64,000 nt of DNA, taken from Formosa sediminum. Lineage in GTDB: Bacteria; Bacteroidota; Bacteroidia; Flavobacteriales; Flavobacteriaceae. The notes under the pieces were generated by a model. The model ran no database searches, had not been told where the DNA came from, and saw nothing but the letters and a program-made list of their open reading frames with translations. The position numbers were made by a program, and so were the translations under genes. Position 1 is the first letter of the stretch. Every line of letters begins with the position of its first letter. Positions 18,009-26,777 of this stretch are shown one piece after another. The DNA is taken from the NCBI RefSeq assembly GCF_007197735.1, contig NZ_CP041637.1, positions 744,001-808,000 on the forward strand, read 5' to 3'.

Positions 18009-18614
18009 ATGAAAAATATAATTACACTTAGTATTTGCTTGTTAGTAATGACAACTAGCTTTGCAACAAATTACACAGACATCTCCTTCTCTAAAAAAGG
18101 TGATGGATCAAAGATGGAAATTATATTAACTCTAAGTGATGTTAAAGCTGGTCAAGAATTATATATTAAAGATGAAAATGGTGTAATTCTATATAATCAA
18201 ACAATACAAAAATCTGGTATTTACAATAGTAAATTTGACATATCTGCTTTACCTGATGGAAATTATCATTTTGAACACGATAAAGATGCTTACACAAAAT
18301 TAATTCCTTTCACCGTTGACAATGGAGAGGTTAACTTTGCTAAAGCTAAAGAGAAAGTAATTTACAAGCCGATAGTACGTCTTAAGAACGATTTCATATA
18401 TGTTTCTAAATTAGATTTAGAGAAAAAAAATGTAAAAATCAATATTTATTATTCAGCTAAAGATAAAGGTGAATTAAAATTAGTACACTCTGATGAAATT
18501 TCTAATACAATTAAAATAGAGCGTGCTTACCGTTTATCTGAATTACATAAAGGAAATTACAAAGTAATCATCGAAAGTGACGGAAAAAGTTACATCGAGA
18601 ACTTTAAAATTTAG
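18009..18614 (+). CDS. Secreted two-domain protein, paralogue 1 of 5
   Basis: 201 residues. A signal peptide (MKNIITLSICLLVMTTSFA) precedes two similar beta-sandwich-like units. Unit 1 (about 35-105) has the pattern LxxVKAGQELYIKDENGVILY, a DISALPDGNYHFEH turn, and IPFTV. Unit 2 (about 115-201) has LSKLDLE-type strands and ends LHKGNYKVIIESDGKSYIENFKI, in part. The L-x-x-G-x-Y-x-V pattern recalls T9SS C-terminal sorting domains and DUF3244-like proteins, but I do not recognise a named family. It is the most divergent of the five copies together with copy 5, and stands apart from copies 2-5, with the amidohydrolase genes between. Function unknown; export is clear. Confidence 0.85.
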   Translation: MKNIITLSICLLVMTTSFATNYTDISFSKKGDGSKMEIILTLSDVKAGQELYIKDENGVILYNQTIQKSGIYNSKFDISALPDGNYHFEHDKDAYTKLIPFTVDNGEVNFAKAKEKVIYKPIVRLKNDFIYVSKLDLEKKNVKINIYYSAKDKGELKLVHSDEISNTIKIERAYRLSELHKGNYKVIIESDGKSYIENFKI

Positions 18615-18666
18615 TTTTAAATAGATAGTATTTAGTTATACTATTGAATTTAGTTAGTTTGTTTGT

Positions 18667-18700
18667 AAGAGTGAAGCTGGTTACTTCACTCTTTTTTTTT
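18667..18700 (+). terminator. Terminator of paralogue 1
   Basis: Stem AAGAGTGAAG with CTTCACTCTT, 7-base loop, T run after. It has the same GAGTGAA stem motif as the terminators of copies 2-5. Confidence 0.9.
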
Positions 18701-19040
18701 GCCTACAAATCACACTTCTTCAGCCCTAATATTAGCATAAAATATTTATACAATTAAATTATAAAAACATCTAAATCTTCTAATCTATTTTTAAAAGAAA
18801 TTAAAAAACTACACGTCTATAACCTTTTAAAATTGTCTAAGGATAAAAAATTAAAATTTTAACCAAAATAACGAATTTCAATTTTTTCCCTTCCTAATTA
18901 ACAAAATCTATAAAAACCCACACAAAAAAAAGTAATTAGCAAATACACTTCATTTAGATTACATATATCTTTAGATAAAGAATTTTTAGAAGATTTTTTT
19001 ATAAAAAGCTTAATATTTAACCCTAAAAAAAGCGTATTAA
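18701..19040. other. Gene-free leader region of the amidohydrolase operon
   Basis: A very A+T-rich stretch with long A runs. A TATCTTTA near 18968 is a weak -10 candidate for the downstream operon. I see no shared paralogue control motif, no RNA gene and no repeat. Confidence 0.4.
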
Positions 19041-21989
19041 ATGAAACAAAAATTACTAATCATGCTACTAATTATAACTAGTGGCAGCTTTTTACATGCT
19101 CAGGACTATTTCCCCGAAAGTAAAGGTGTAAAATCTACTAATCACAACTACACCGCCTTTACTAATGCCAAAATTTACATTACTCCAACACATATTATCG
19201 AGTCTGGTACATTATTAATTAAAGATGGCAAAGTGGTTTCTGCAGGAGAACAAATTACACTTCCAAAAAACACTGTAATAATTAATGCTGAAAACAAAAC
19301 CATATACCCATCGTTTATAGATGTATTTTCAGATTTCGGTGTATCTAAACCAAAACGAGAAGGCGGCCGAGGCAGATCTGCACAATATGATGCAACTAGA
19401 GATGGATTTTATTGGAACGACCATATTATGCCAGAAACAGATGCTGTTGAAGTGTTTAAATACGATAACAAAAAAGCCAAAGAATTACTTGAAGCTGGAT
19501 TTGGAGTTGTAAACACTCACTTACAAGATGGAATTGCTCGTGGCACAGGAGTTTTAGTTACATTAAACGAAAATGGCACAAATGCAGAACGTATTTTAAA
19601 CGACCGCTCTGCACAATATTTTTCATTTACAAAAAGTGTAGCAAAATCTCAGTCTTACCCAACCTCACTAATGGGAGCAACAGCCTTATTACGCCAATTG
19701 TATTATGATGCAGATTGGTATGCAAAAGGAAACATTACAGTTACAGATCGCTCTTTAGAAGCTTTAAACAATAACAAAGGACTTAAACAAATTTTTGAAG
19801 CTGGTTCTAAAAGTAATGTAATAAGAGCAGATAAAATTGGTGATGCTTTTGGCATTCAATACGCCATTTTAGGAGGCGGTAATGAATACGAAATGGTATC
19901 TGCTATTAAAGGAACCAATGCCCAATTAATTCTTCCATTAAATTTCCCAGACGCTTACGATGTATCAGATCCATTTAGTGAAACTTTTATTTCATTATCT
20001 GATATGCGCCACTGGAACCAAGCTCCAGCAAACCCAAAAATATTAGCAGAAAATGGTATTATATTTTCTTTTACATTAAAAGATTTAAAGAAAACTAAAG
20101 ATTTTAAAGACAAATTATTAGAAGCTATAGCCTACGGATTACCTAAAACTAAAGCTTTAGAAGCCTTAACCACTATTCCGGCTCAAATATTAGGACAATC
20201 GGATAAAATAGGAGCATTGCAAAAAGGTATGGAGGCTAATTTTATTATTACATCGGGTGATTTTTTTGACAAAGAAACTATAGTTTACGAAAACTGGGTA
20301 CAAGGAAAAAAGAACTTGATTAAACCTACAAATAGCAGCGATATTAGAGGTGAATATACTATTACAACTCAATCTAAAGAATTTAAATTGTCTATTAAAG
20401 GTACTGCAGACGATCCTAAAGCAACAATTAAACAAGACTCTACCACCCTAGCTTCAAAATTTAAATTTGAAAACAATTGGTTAAACATGTCTTTTACAGA
20501 CAATGCGTCTGAAACATATAGATTTTCAACATTAATACCTTCTCAAACAGATGCTTTTAATGGAAAAGTGATAACTTCTAATGGCGATCAAAATTTTAGT
20601 GCTAAACTAACAAACGCTTTTGTGGCTAAAGAAGAGAAAGACAAAAGCAGCGAACCTACAGAAATAGTACCAATAACATATCCAAATATCGGATATGGAA
20701 ACTTAGAGCTTCCCAAACAAGAAACTATACTTTTTAAAAATGCTACAGTTTGGACTAGTGAAGATGCTGGTATTTTAAACAATACAGATGTACTTGTAAA
20801 AGATGGGAAGATTGCAAAAATTGGTAAAGATTTAGCTGCAGGAAAGGCCAAAATTATAGATGCAACAGGAAAACATTTAACAGCAGGAATTATAGACGAA
20901 CATAGCCATATTGCAGCATTATCAATTAATGAATCCGGGCACAATTCTTCTGCTGAAGTTAAAATGGAAGATATTGTAGATCCAGACGATATTAGTATTT
21001 ATTATGCACTAGGTGGTGGTGTAACATCTTTACAATTATTACACGGTTCTGCAAATCCAATTGGAGGACAATCTGCTATTTTAAAATTAAAATGGGGAGA
21101 AACAGCAGAAAACATGATTTACGACAATTCGCCTAAATTTATAAAATTTGCTTTAGGAGAAAATGTAAAACAAAGTAATTGGGGAAGTACAAACAGATTT
21201 CCACAAACACGAATGGGTGTAGAACAGGTGTTTATTAATTATTTTCAACGTGCTAAAGAATATGGTGAAAAGAAAAAAAGCGGAGCACCTTATCGCCATG
21301 ACGAAGAAATGGAAACATTGTTACAAATTTTAAATGGCGAACGTTTTATTAGCTGTCACTCATACGTACAAAGCGAAATTAACATGCTTATGAAAGTTGC
21401 AGAACAGTTCGATTTTAAGGTAAATACTTTTACACATATTTTAGAAGGCTATAAAGTAGCCGATAAAATGGCAGAACACGGTGTTGGAGCTGCTACATTT
21501 AGTGACTGGTGGGCTTATAAGTTTGAAGTAAATGACGCCATACCTTATAATGCAGCTATAATGCAACAACAAGGAGTTACAGTTGCTATTAATAGCGACG
21601 ACCAAGAAATGATTAGAAGACTAAATCAAGAAGCAGGGAAAACAGTAAAATACGGAGGGATGACAGAGTTAGAAGCTTGGAAAATGGTTACAATAAACCC
21701 TGCAAAACTTTTACACTTAGACGACAGAGTTGGTAGTATTAAAAAAGGAAAAGATGCAGATCTTGTACTTTGGGACAGCCACCCAATGTCTATTTATGCT
21801 AAAGCTGAAAAAACACTTATTGAAGGTGCGGTATATTTTGATATTGAAAAAGATAAGCAGCAACGCGAGCGCATAAAAAAGGAACGTGCACAATTGGTAG
21901 ATTTAATGCTTCAAGAAAAATCTAAAGGCAAAACTACACAAAGACCAACCGGAAAGAGAAAAGAAGAAATGACTTGCGAATCGCTATAA
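19041..21989 (+). CDS. Secreted tandem amidohydrolase, N-terminal unit degenerate
   Basis: 982 residues with signal peptide (MLLIITSGSFLHAQ). Two amidohydrolase units are fused. In the first (about 35-430) the usual HxH metal motif after the GxxxxPGxID strand is replaced by YPSFIDVFSDFG, so it is probably not catalytic. The second (about 565-960) keeps GIIDEHSHIAA (HxH), SCHSYVQ, FTHILEG and AINSDDQEM, the ligands of imidazolonepropionase-like hydrolases. The ending KKGKDADLVLWD is the usual composite-domain strand. Probably a periplasmic metal-dependent peptidase or lactam/amide hydrolase; substrate unknown. Operon with the next gene, 15 bases away. Confidence 0.88.
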   Translation: MKQKLLIMLLIITSGSFLHAQDYFPESKGVKSTNHNYTAFTNAKIYITPTHIIESGTLLIKDGKVVSAGEQITLPKNTVIINAENKTIYPSFIDVFSDFGVSKPKREGGRGRSAQYDATRDGFYWNDHIMPETDAVEVFKYDNKKAKELLEAGFGVVNTHLQDGIARGTGVLVTLNENGTNAERILNDRSAQYFSFTKSVAKSQSYPTSLMGATALLRQLYYDADWYAKGNITVTDRSLEALNNNKGLKQIFEAGSKSNVIRADKIGDAFGIQYAILGGGNEYEMVSAIKGTNAQLILPLNFPDAYDVSDPFSETFISLSDMRHWNQAPANPKILAENGIIFSFTLKDLKKTKDFKDKLLEAIAYGLPKTKALEALTTIPAQILGQSDKIGALQKGMEANFIITSGDFFDKETIVYENWVQGKKNLIKPTNSSDIRGEYTITTQSKEFKLSIKGTADDPKATIKQDSTTLASKFKFENNWLNMSFTDNASETYRFSTLIPSQTDAFNGKVITSNGDQNFSAKLTNAFVAKEEKDKSSEPTEIVPITYPNIGYGNLELPKQETILFKNATVWTSEDAGILNNTDVLVKDGKIAKIGKDLAAGKAKIIDATGKHLTAGIIDEHSHIAALSINESGHNSSAEVKMEDIVDPDDISIYYALGGGVTSLQLLHGSANPIGGQSAILKLKWGETAENMIYDNSPKFIKFALGENVKQSNWGSTNRFPQTRMGVEQVFINYFQRAKEYGEKKKSGAPYRHDEEMETLLQILNGERFISCHSYVQSEINMLMKVAEQFDFKVNTFTHILEGYKVADKMAEHGVGAATFSDWWAYKFEVNDAIPYNAAIMQQQGVTVAINSDDQEMIRRLNQEAGKTVKYGGMTELEAWKMVTINPAKLLHLDDRVGSIKKGKDADLVLWDSHPMSIYAKAEKTLIEGAVYFDIEKDKQQRERIKKERAQLVDLMLQEKSKGKTTQRPTGKRKEEMTCESL

Positions 21990-22004
21990 AAATTAAGAAT
22001 TATA

Positions 22005-23297
22005 ATGAAAACATATAAAAGTATATTAATGCTAGTCGTATTGTTAAGTGTATCCTTTTCTTGGGCACAACAAACGCCTGCATCTAAACAAAAGGAAGCC
22101 ATTACCATTGAAGGGGCAACAGCCCATTTAGGTAACGGCGAAGTTATAGAAAACTCACTTGTCATATTCGAAGGCGGCAAAATAACCTTTGTTGGTGATG
22201 CTAAAATGAAAATTGCCAGAAAAGGGAAAACCATAGACGGAACAGGAAAACATATATACCCAGGTTTTATAGCTCCCACTAAAGCACTAGGATTAACAGA
22301 AATTGATGCGGTTAGAGCCAGTAGAGACGAAGATGAAATAGGAGAATTTATTCCGCATGTACGCAGTTTAATAGCCTATAATGCAGAGTCTAAAGTTGTA
22401 GAAAGCATGCGTCCAAATGGTGTATTGTTAGCTCAAATTACACCTCAAGGTGGAGAAATATCTGGAACCTCATCCATAGTTCAATTAGATGCTTGGAACT
22501 GGGAAGATGCCGCTGTAAAGGTAGACGATGGAATTCATTTACACTGGCCTAGTAGTTTTAGATTTAATCGTCGAGGAGATGATAGAGGTTATAAACCAAA
22601 CGACAACTACCAAGAAAGCATTGCACAAATAACAAGCTTTTTACAAAGCTCTAAAGCTTATGGACAAACGAATGCAAAGGAAGAGCATGCTCCATTTAAA
22701 GCCATGCAAGGCGTCTTTAACGGATCTCAAAAGCTCTATATTTATGCTAATGGTGAAAAAGAAATTATAGATGCCATAACATTAGCAAAAAGTGAAGGTA
22801 TTAAAAGTATTGTATTAGTAGGTGGTTATGAAGCCTATAAAATTACAGACTTCTTAAAACAACATAATATTCCTGTTCTAGTTCAGGCAACACATAATAG
22901 ACCACGATTTGAAGATGAAGATTATGATTTACCTTATAAACTTCCAAAGTTACTTACAGACGCAGGGCTATTAGTAGGTATTCAGAATGCATCAGCAGAT
23001 AATTTCCAAACCCGAAATTTACCATTTTACGCAGGACAAGTTGCAGGACAAGGCTTAGAAAAAGAAAAAGCGTTAGCATTAATTACTGGAAACACTGCAA
23101 AAATTTTAGGAATAGATGACAGCTATGGTACTCTAGAAACTGGCAAAAGTGCTACTTTATTTTTATCTAAAGGAGACGCTTTAGACATGAGAACCAATCA
23201 ACTTTTAAATGCATTTATAGATGGGCGTGAAGTTTCTTTAGAAACACACCAAACAGAACTTTGGAAACGTTATATGACCAAATACGAAAACCAATAA
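22005..23297 (+). CDS. Secreted amidohydrolase-like protein lacking metal ligands
   Basis: 430 residues with signal peptide (MLVVLLSVSFSWAQ). The amidohydrolase composite domain is seen at both ends (ENSLVIFEGGKITFVGD, then GTLETGKSATLFL), but the HxH motif is replaced by YPGFIAPTKALGL and I see no other ligand cluster. The barrel is also short. It is therefore probably a non-catalytic partner or binding subunit of the upstream enzyme, as its constant adjacency suggests. Confidence is high for the fold and low for the role. Confidence 0.85.
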   Translation: MKTYKSILMLVVLLSVSFSWAQQTPASKQKEAITIEGATAHLGNGEVIENSLVIFEGGKITFVGDAKMKIARKGKTIDGTGKHIYPGFIAPTKALGLTEIDAVRASRDEDEIGEFIPHVRSLIAYNAESKVVESMRPNGVLLAQITPQGGEISGTSSIVQLDAWNWEDAAVKVDDGIHLHWPSSFRFNRRGDDRGYKPNDNYQESIAQITSFLQSSKAYGQTNAKEEHAPFKAMQGVFNGSQKLYIYANGEKEIIDAITLAKSEGIKSIVLVGGYEAYKITDFLKQHNIPVLVQATHNRPRFEDEDYDLPYKLPKLLTDAGLLVGIQNASADNFQTRNLPFYAGQVAGQGLEKEKALALITGNTAKILGIDDSYGTLETGKSATLFLSKGDALDMRTNQLLNAFIDGREVSLETHQTELWKRYMTKYENQ

Positions 23298-23324
23298 ATT
23301 CCAATAAACATTATACTGTAATAT

Positions 23325-23360
23325 AAAAAAGAGTGAGACAAATAATCTCGCTCTTTTTTT
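23325..23360 (+). terminator. Terminator of the amidohydrolase operon
   Basis: Stem AAAAAAGAGTGAGA with TCTCGCTCTTTTTT (one G-T pair), short loop, T run after, 27 bases past the stop. Confidence 0.85.
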
Positions 23361-23455
23361 ATGCGTTTTAAACTATATTTTAAAACTCAAAGATCAATAG
23401 AGTATATAAAAGATAATCCTAAATAAGATAAACTATAACAAATTAACCTCTACAT

Positions 23456-23561
23456 ATGCTATTTTAACCTCATAAAAGCAATACCGTAAAAAGTTGGTTA
23501 AAATAAGATATAAAGTAGCCAATATCGATGTTTTGTAACCCCTGTTATACCACTACCTTTG
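23456..23561 (+). promoter_or_regulatory. Shared control region, paralogue 2
   Basis: TTAACC (23464-23469), 26 bases, GGTTAA (23496-23501), core AATATCGATGTTTTGTAAC (23521-23539) containing the -33 TTTG (23532-23535), 18 bases, TACCTTTG (23554-23561). A second AATTAACC lies further up at 23441-23448. Confidence 0.85.
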
Positions 23562-23592
23562 AACCAGTTAAATAATCTAAAATATTTGAATT

Positions 23593-24192
23593 ATGAAAAA
23601 AATTATGACACTTAGTATTTGCATGTTGGTAGCAGCTACCACTTTTGCATCAAGTTTCGCTAGTAACTTGTCATCTAATTTTGATAGAAGAAAGGACATG
23701 GAGATTACCTTAACATTAGACAATGTAGAAGCAGGACAACTATTATATATTAAAGATACTAAAGGAGTTATACTTTATAATAAAACGTTTAAAACTTCAG
23801 GAAGTGTAAATAATACTTTCGATTTTTCTACTTTACCAAATGGTACTTATTTTTTCGAACACGAAAAATCAAATCAAATTAAAGTAATTCCTTTCAATGT
23901 AAAATCAGGAAAAGTAAGTTACTCAGATACTAAAGAAACAATCTTTAAGCCCGTAGTAAAAGTAAAAAACAACTTGGTATACTTATCTAAATTAGAATTA
24001 GATAAAGAAGATGTAACGGTTACGCTTTCATTTGAAAATGAATATAACAGCTACAAAACCATTCACACAGAAAACTTTACTAATACAGCAAACATCCAAC
24101 GCGTATACAATTTATCTGAAAATGTACCTGGAAATTACAAAGTTGTTATTAAAGCTAACGGTAGAGAATTCGCAGAATACTTTAGCATCTAA
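23593..24192 (+). CDS. Secreted two-domain protein, paralogue 2 of 5
   Basis: 199 residues. Signal peptide MKKIMTLSICMLVAATTFA, then an Asn/Ser/Asp-rich spacer and two beta-sandwich-like units with the same landmarks as copy 1 (MEITLTLDNVEAGQ, DFSTLPNGTYFFEHEK, then LSKLELDKEDVTVTLSF and PGNYKVVIKANGREF). By eye it is nearly identical to copy 3, differing at roughly one position in eight, so recent duplication or gene conversion is likely. It is monocistronic, with its own promoter and terminator. Function unknown; exported. Confidence 0.87.
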   Translation: MKKIMTLSICMLVAATTFASSFASNLSSNFDRRKDMEITLTLDNVEAGQLLYIKDTKGVILYNKTFKTSGSVNNTFDFSTLPNGTYFFEHEKSNQIKVIPFNVKSGKVSYSDTKETIFKPVVKVKNNLVYLSKLELDKEDVTVTLSFENEYNSYKTIHTENFTNTANIQRVYNLSENVPGNYKVVIKANGREFAEYFSI

Positions 24193-24217
24193 AACCTAAT
24201 TAAACTTAAAATATATT

Positions 24218-24250
24218 AAGAGTGAACTTTTACAAGTTCACTCTTTTTTT
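24218..24250 (+). terminator. Terminator of paralogue 2
   Basis: 12-bp stem AAGAGTGAACTT with AAGTTCACTCTT, loop TTAC, T run. The stem and loop are identical to those after copy 3. Confidence 0.92.
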
Positions 24251-24553
24251 GTTTCAATATTTATAATAACAAATAAATAGACGATATAAATAAACACACA
24301 GATATACTAAATCTTAAAAGCATTATTCTTTTAAAAATCCAGAAGATTACAGCTTATACAAACGACAAGATCTTTTTTTAAATACCAAATAGTTATAGAC
24401 AACCCAATTATATAAATAAATTAAAAACAATAACTATTAAACATAAGTTATGATCACCATTTTAAATAATAACATATGTCAACATTATTTACAGATAATT
24501 AATAACGTTTATTAATCACATAAAGCTATTATATAACGTATTAACTCTAACCT
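24251..24553. other. Gene-free stretch before paralogue 3
   Basis: About 300 bases of A+T-rich DNA without open frame, hairpin or repeat that I can see. The shared control region begins at its right end. Confidence 0.5.
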
Positions 24554-24659
24554 ATACTAAATTAACCCAATGCTACCCTAACTTAAATTTAATGGTTAAA
24601 ATAAGATATAAAGTAGCCAATATCGATGTTTTGTAACGCCTGCTATACTACTATCTTTG
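24554..24659 (+). promoter_or_regulatory. Shared control region, paralogue 3
   Basis: TTAACC (24562-24567), 26 bases, GGTTAA (24594-24599), core AATATCGATGTTTTGTAAC (24619-24637) with TTTG at 24630-24633, 18 bases, TATCTTTG (24652-24659). Confidence 0.87.
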
Positions 24660-24690
24660 AACCAGTTAAATAATCTAAAATATTTAAATT

Positions 24691-25290
24691 ATGAAAAAAA
24701 TTATGACTCTTAGTATTTGCATGTTGGTAGCAGCTACCAGTTTTGCATCAAGTTTCGCTAGTGACTTGTCATCTGATTTTGATAAGAGAAGAGACATGGA
24801 GATTACGTTAACATTAGACAATGTAGAAGTAGGACAACAATTATATATTAAAGACTCTAAAGATTTTATTCTATATAATAAAACATTTAAAACTTCGGGT
24901 AGTGTAAATAACACGTTCGACTTTTCTGCTTTACCTAATGGAACTTATTTCTTCGAACATGAAAAATCAAATCAAATTAAAGTAATTCCTTTTAAAGTTG
25001 AAACAGGAAAAGTAAGCTTCTCTGATGCTAAAGAAACAATCTTTAAGCCTGTAGTAAAAGTAAAAGACAATTTGGTTTACTTATCTAAATTAGAATTAGA
25101 TAAAGAAGAAGTATCGGTTACACTTTCATTTGAAAATGAATATAACAACTATAAGGCCATACACACAGAAAAATTTACAAATACAGCAAACATTCAACGC
25201 GTATACAATTTATCTGAAAATGTACCTGGAAACTACAAAGTAGTTATTAAGGCTAACGGCAGAGAATTCGCAGAATACTTCAGTATCTAA
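24691..25290 (+). CDS. Secreted two-domain protein, paralogue 3 of 5
   Basis: 199 residues, the closest relative of copy 2. Signal peptide MKKIMTLSICMLVAATSFA. Differences from copy 2 are mostly conservative (SSDFDKRRDMEI for SSNFDRRKDMEI, VEVGQQ for VEAGQL). The C-terminal unit and last 30 residues are the same as copy 2. The strand landmarks FDFSALPNGTYFFEHEK and ENVPGNYKVVIK are kept, so folding is under selection. Monocistronic. Function unknown; exported. Confidence 0.87.
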   Translation: MKKIMTLSICMLVAATSFASSFASDLSSDFDKRRDMEITLTLDNVEVGQQLYIKDSKDFILYNKTFKTSGSVNNTFDFSALPNGTYFFEHEKSNQIKVIPFKVETGKVSFSDAKETIFKPVVKVKDNLVYLSKLELDKEEVSVTLSFENEYNNYKAIHTEKFTNTANIQRVYNLSENVPGNYKVVIKANGREFAEYFSI

Positions 25291-25313
25291 ACCTAATAAA
25301 ATTCTGAATATCG

Positions 25314-25348
25314 AAAGAGTGAACTTTTACAAGTTCACTCTTTTTTTT
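25314..25348 (+). terminator. Terminator of paralogue 3
   Basis: Stem AAAGAGTGAACTT with AAGTTCACTCTTT, loop TTAC, T run. Confidence 0.92.
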
Positions 25349-25587
25349 GGCATAAACCATTCAGGAACCTAAACGTACAAAAGTTTAAGATAAAATAGAT
25401 TTTTTTCTAGTGTTTAGACCAAAGGGTTTACTAGTTGTTACTAGTAAACTTTTTTGTTAAAGAGATACAACCATGTATTTCATGTATCAGTGTTAGAATT
25501 AAAGAGTATTTAGATGCTATTTCTATAACCATTTTATAAGGGTATAACTACCTTAACCTTCATTATATAAACAATTACCCTTAACAT

Positions 25588-25693
25588 ATGCTAAATTAAC
25601 CCAACTAAATTTCTGCAGAAAAAAACTGGTTAAAATAAGATATAATATAGCCAATATCGATGTTTTGTAACACCTACTAAACGCATACCTTTG
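25588..25693 (+). promoter_or_regulatory. Shared control region, paralogue 4
   Basis: TTAACC (25596-25601), 26 bases, GGTTAA (25628-25633), core AATATCGATGTTTTGTAAC (25653-25671) with TTTG at 25664-25667, 18 bases, TACCTTTG (25686-25693). The 240 bases between the previous terminator and this region hold nothing I can identify. Confidence 0.87.
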
Positions 25694-25724
25694 AATAAGT
25701 TAAATGATCTAAAATATTTGAATT

Positions 25725-26321
25725 ATGAAAAAAATTATGACACTTAGTATTTGCATGTTGGTAGCAGCTACCACTTTTGCATCAAGTTTCGCAAACAACT
25801 TGTCATCTAATTTTGATGGAAGAAAGGACATGGAGATTACCTTAACATTAGACAATGTAGAAGCAGGACAACAATTATATATTAAAGATGTAAATGGTTT
25901 TATTCTTTACAATAAAACGTTTAAAACTTCAGGAAGTGTAAATAATACGTTCGATTTTTCAACATTACCTAACGGGACATATTTCTTTGAACATGAAAAA
26001 TCGTATCAAGTAAAAATAATTCCTTTTAATGTAATTGAAGGCGAGGTAAGATTTGCACCAAACGAAAAAATAATTTACAAGCCTGTTGTTAAAGTAAAAA
26101 GCAACACCGTATTACTTTCTAAATTACAATTAGACAAACAAGACGTAACTGTTAGTCTTTTATTTGAAGACGACAACAATTTCAGAGTAATTAATACAGA
26201 AAAATTTACAAATACAGCAAATATCCAACGTGCATATAGCTTATCTAAAAAAGCGCCAGGAAACTATAAAATTGTTGTTAAATCTAACGGAAGAGAATTT
26301 GTAGAATATTTCAGTATCTAA
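25725..26321 (+). CDS. Secreted two-domain protein, paralogue 4 of 5
   Basis: 198 residues. The first 100 residues follow copy 2 almost exactly (signal peptide MKKIMTLSICMLVAATTFA, VNGFILYNKTFKTSGSVNN), while the second unit is more divergent (KVKSNTVLLSKLQLDKQDV, SKKAPGNYKIVVKSNGREF). Such a mosaic suggests gene conversion over the 5' part of the gene. Monocistronic; exported; function unknown. Confidence 0.87.
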   Translation: MKKIMTLSICMLVAATTFASSFANNLSSNFDGRKDMEITLTLDNVEAGQQLYIKDVNGFILYNKTFKTSGSVNNTFDFSTLPNGTYFFEHEKSYQVKIIPFNVIEGEVRFAPNEKIIYKPVVKVKSNTVLLSKLQLDKQDVTVSLLFEDDNNFRVINTEKFTNTANIQRAYSLSKKAPGNYKIVVKSNGREFVEYFSI

Positions 26322-26343
26322 ATATTAGTTAAATTCAAAATAA

Positions 26344-26381
26344 AAAAAAGAGTGAACTTTTAGAAGTTCACTCTTTTTTTT
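26344..26381 (+). terminator. Terminator of paralogue 4
   Basis: 15-bp stem AAAAAGAGTGAACTT with AAGTTCACTCTTTTT, loop TTAG, T run. Confidence 0.92.
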
Positions 26382-26632
26382 ACACTTTTTAACCTATATA
26401 AAATTATAATAGTAAAACACCCACTTAAATAAGCCTTTTAGTTTAATAAATTAGTGCGCTTTTTATTAAAACAAGTAAACTTTCTCCCTCAATCTTTAAC
26501 ATCTATTTGTAAGAAAAATTTGCTATTAACAGCATTCTAATATGTGGTTAATCATTTAGTTAATTTAGTACAAATCAAAAAAACTACGTTTAGGCTAGCA
26601 TGTCCTATTATATCTAAGATTATCCAAAACAT

Positions 26633-26738
26633 ATACTAAATTAACTTAATAATTAAGCAACATTAATTTAATGGTTAAAATAGAACATAAACTAGCCAAT
26701 ATTGGCATTCTACAACAACACCTAACACCTTATCTTTG
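26633..26738 (+). promoter_or_regulatory. Shared control region, paralogue 5
   Basis: TTAACT (26641-26646), 26 bases, GGTTAA (26673-26678), a diverged core AATATTGGCATTCTACAAC (26698-26716), then TATCTTTG (26731-26738). The -33 TTTG is lost here. The 250 bases upstream of it hold nothing I can identify. Confidence 0.75.
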
Positions 26739-26777
26739 AATAAGTTAAATAATCAAAAAACACAAAAAAACTTAATT

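Noticed and set aside
26736-26777. Upstream start for paralogue 5
   Set aside because: The start codon would be TTG inside the -10 box, and the other four copies start at the equivalent of ATG 26778.
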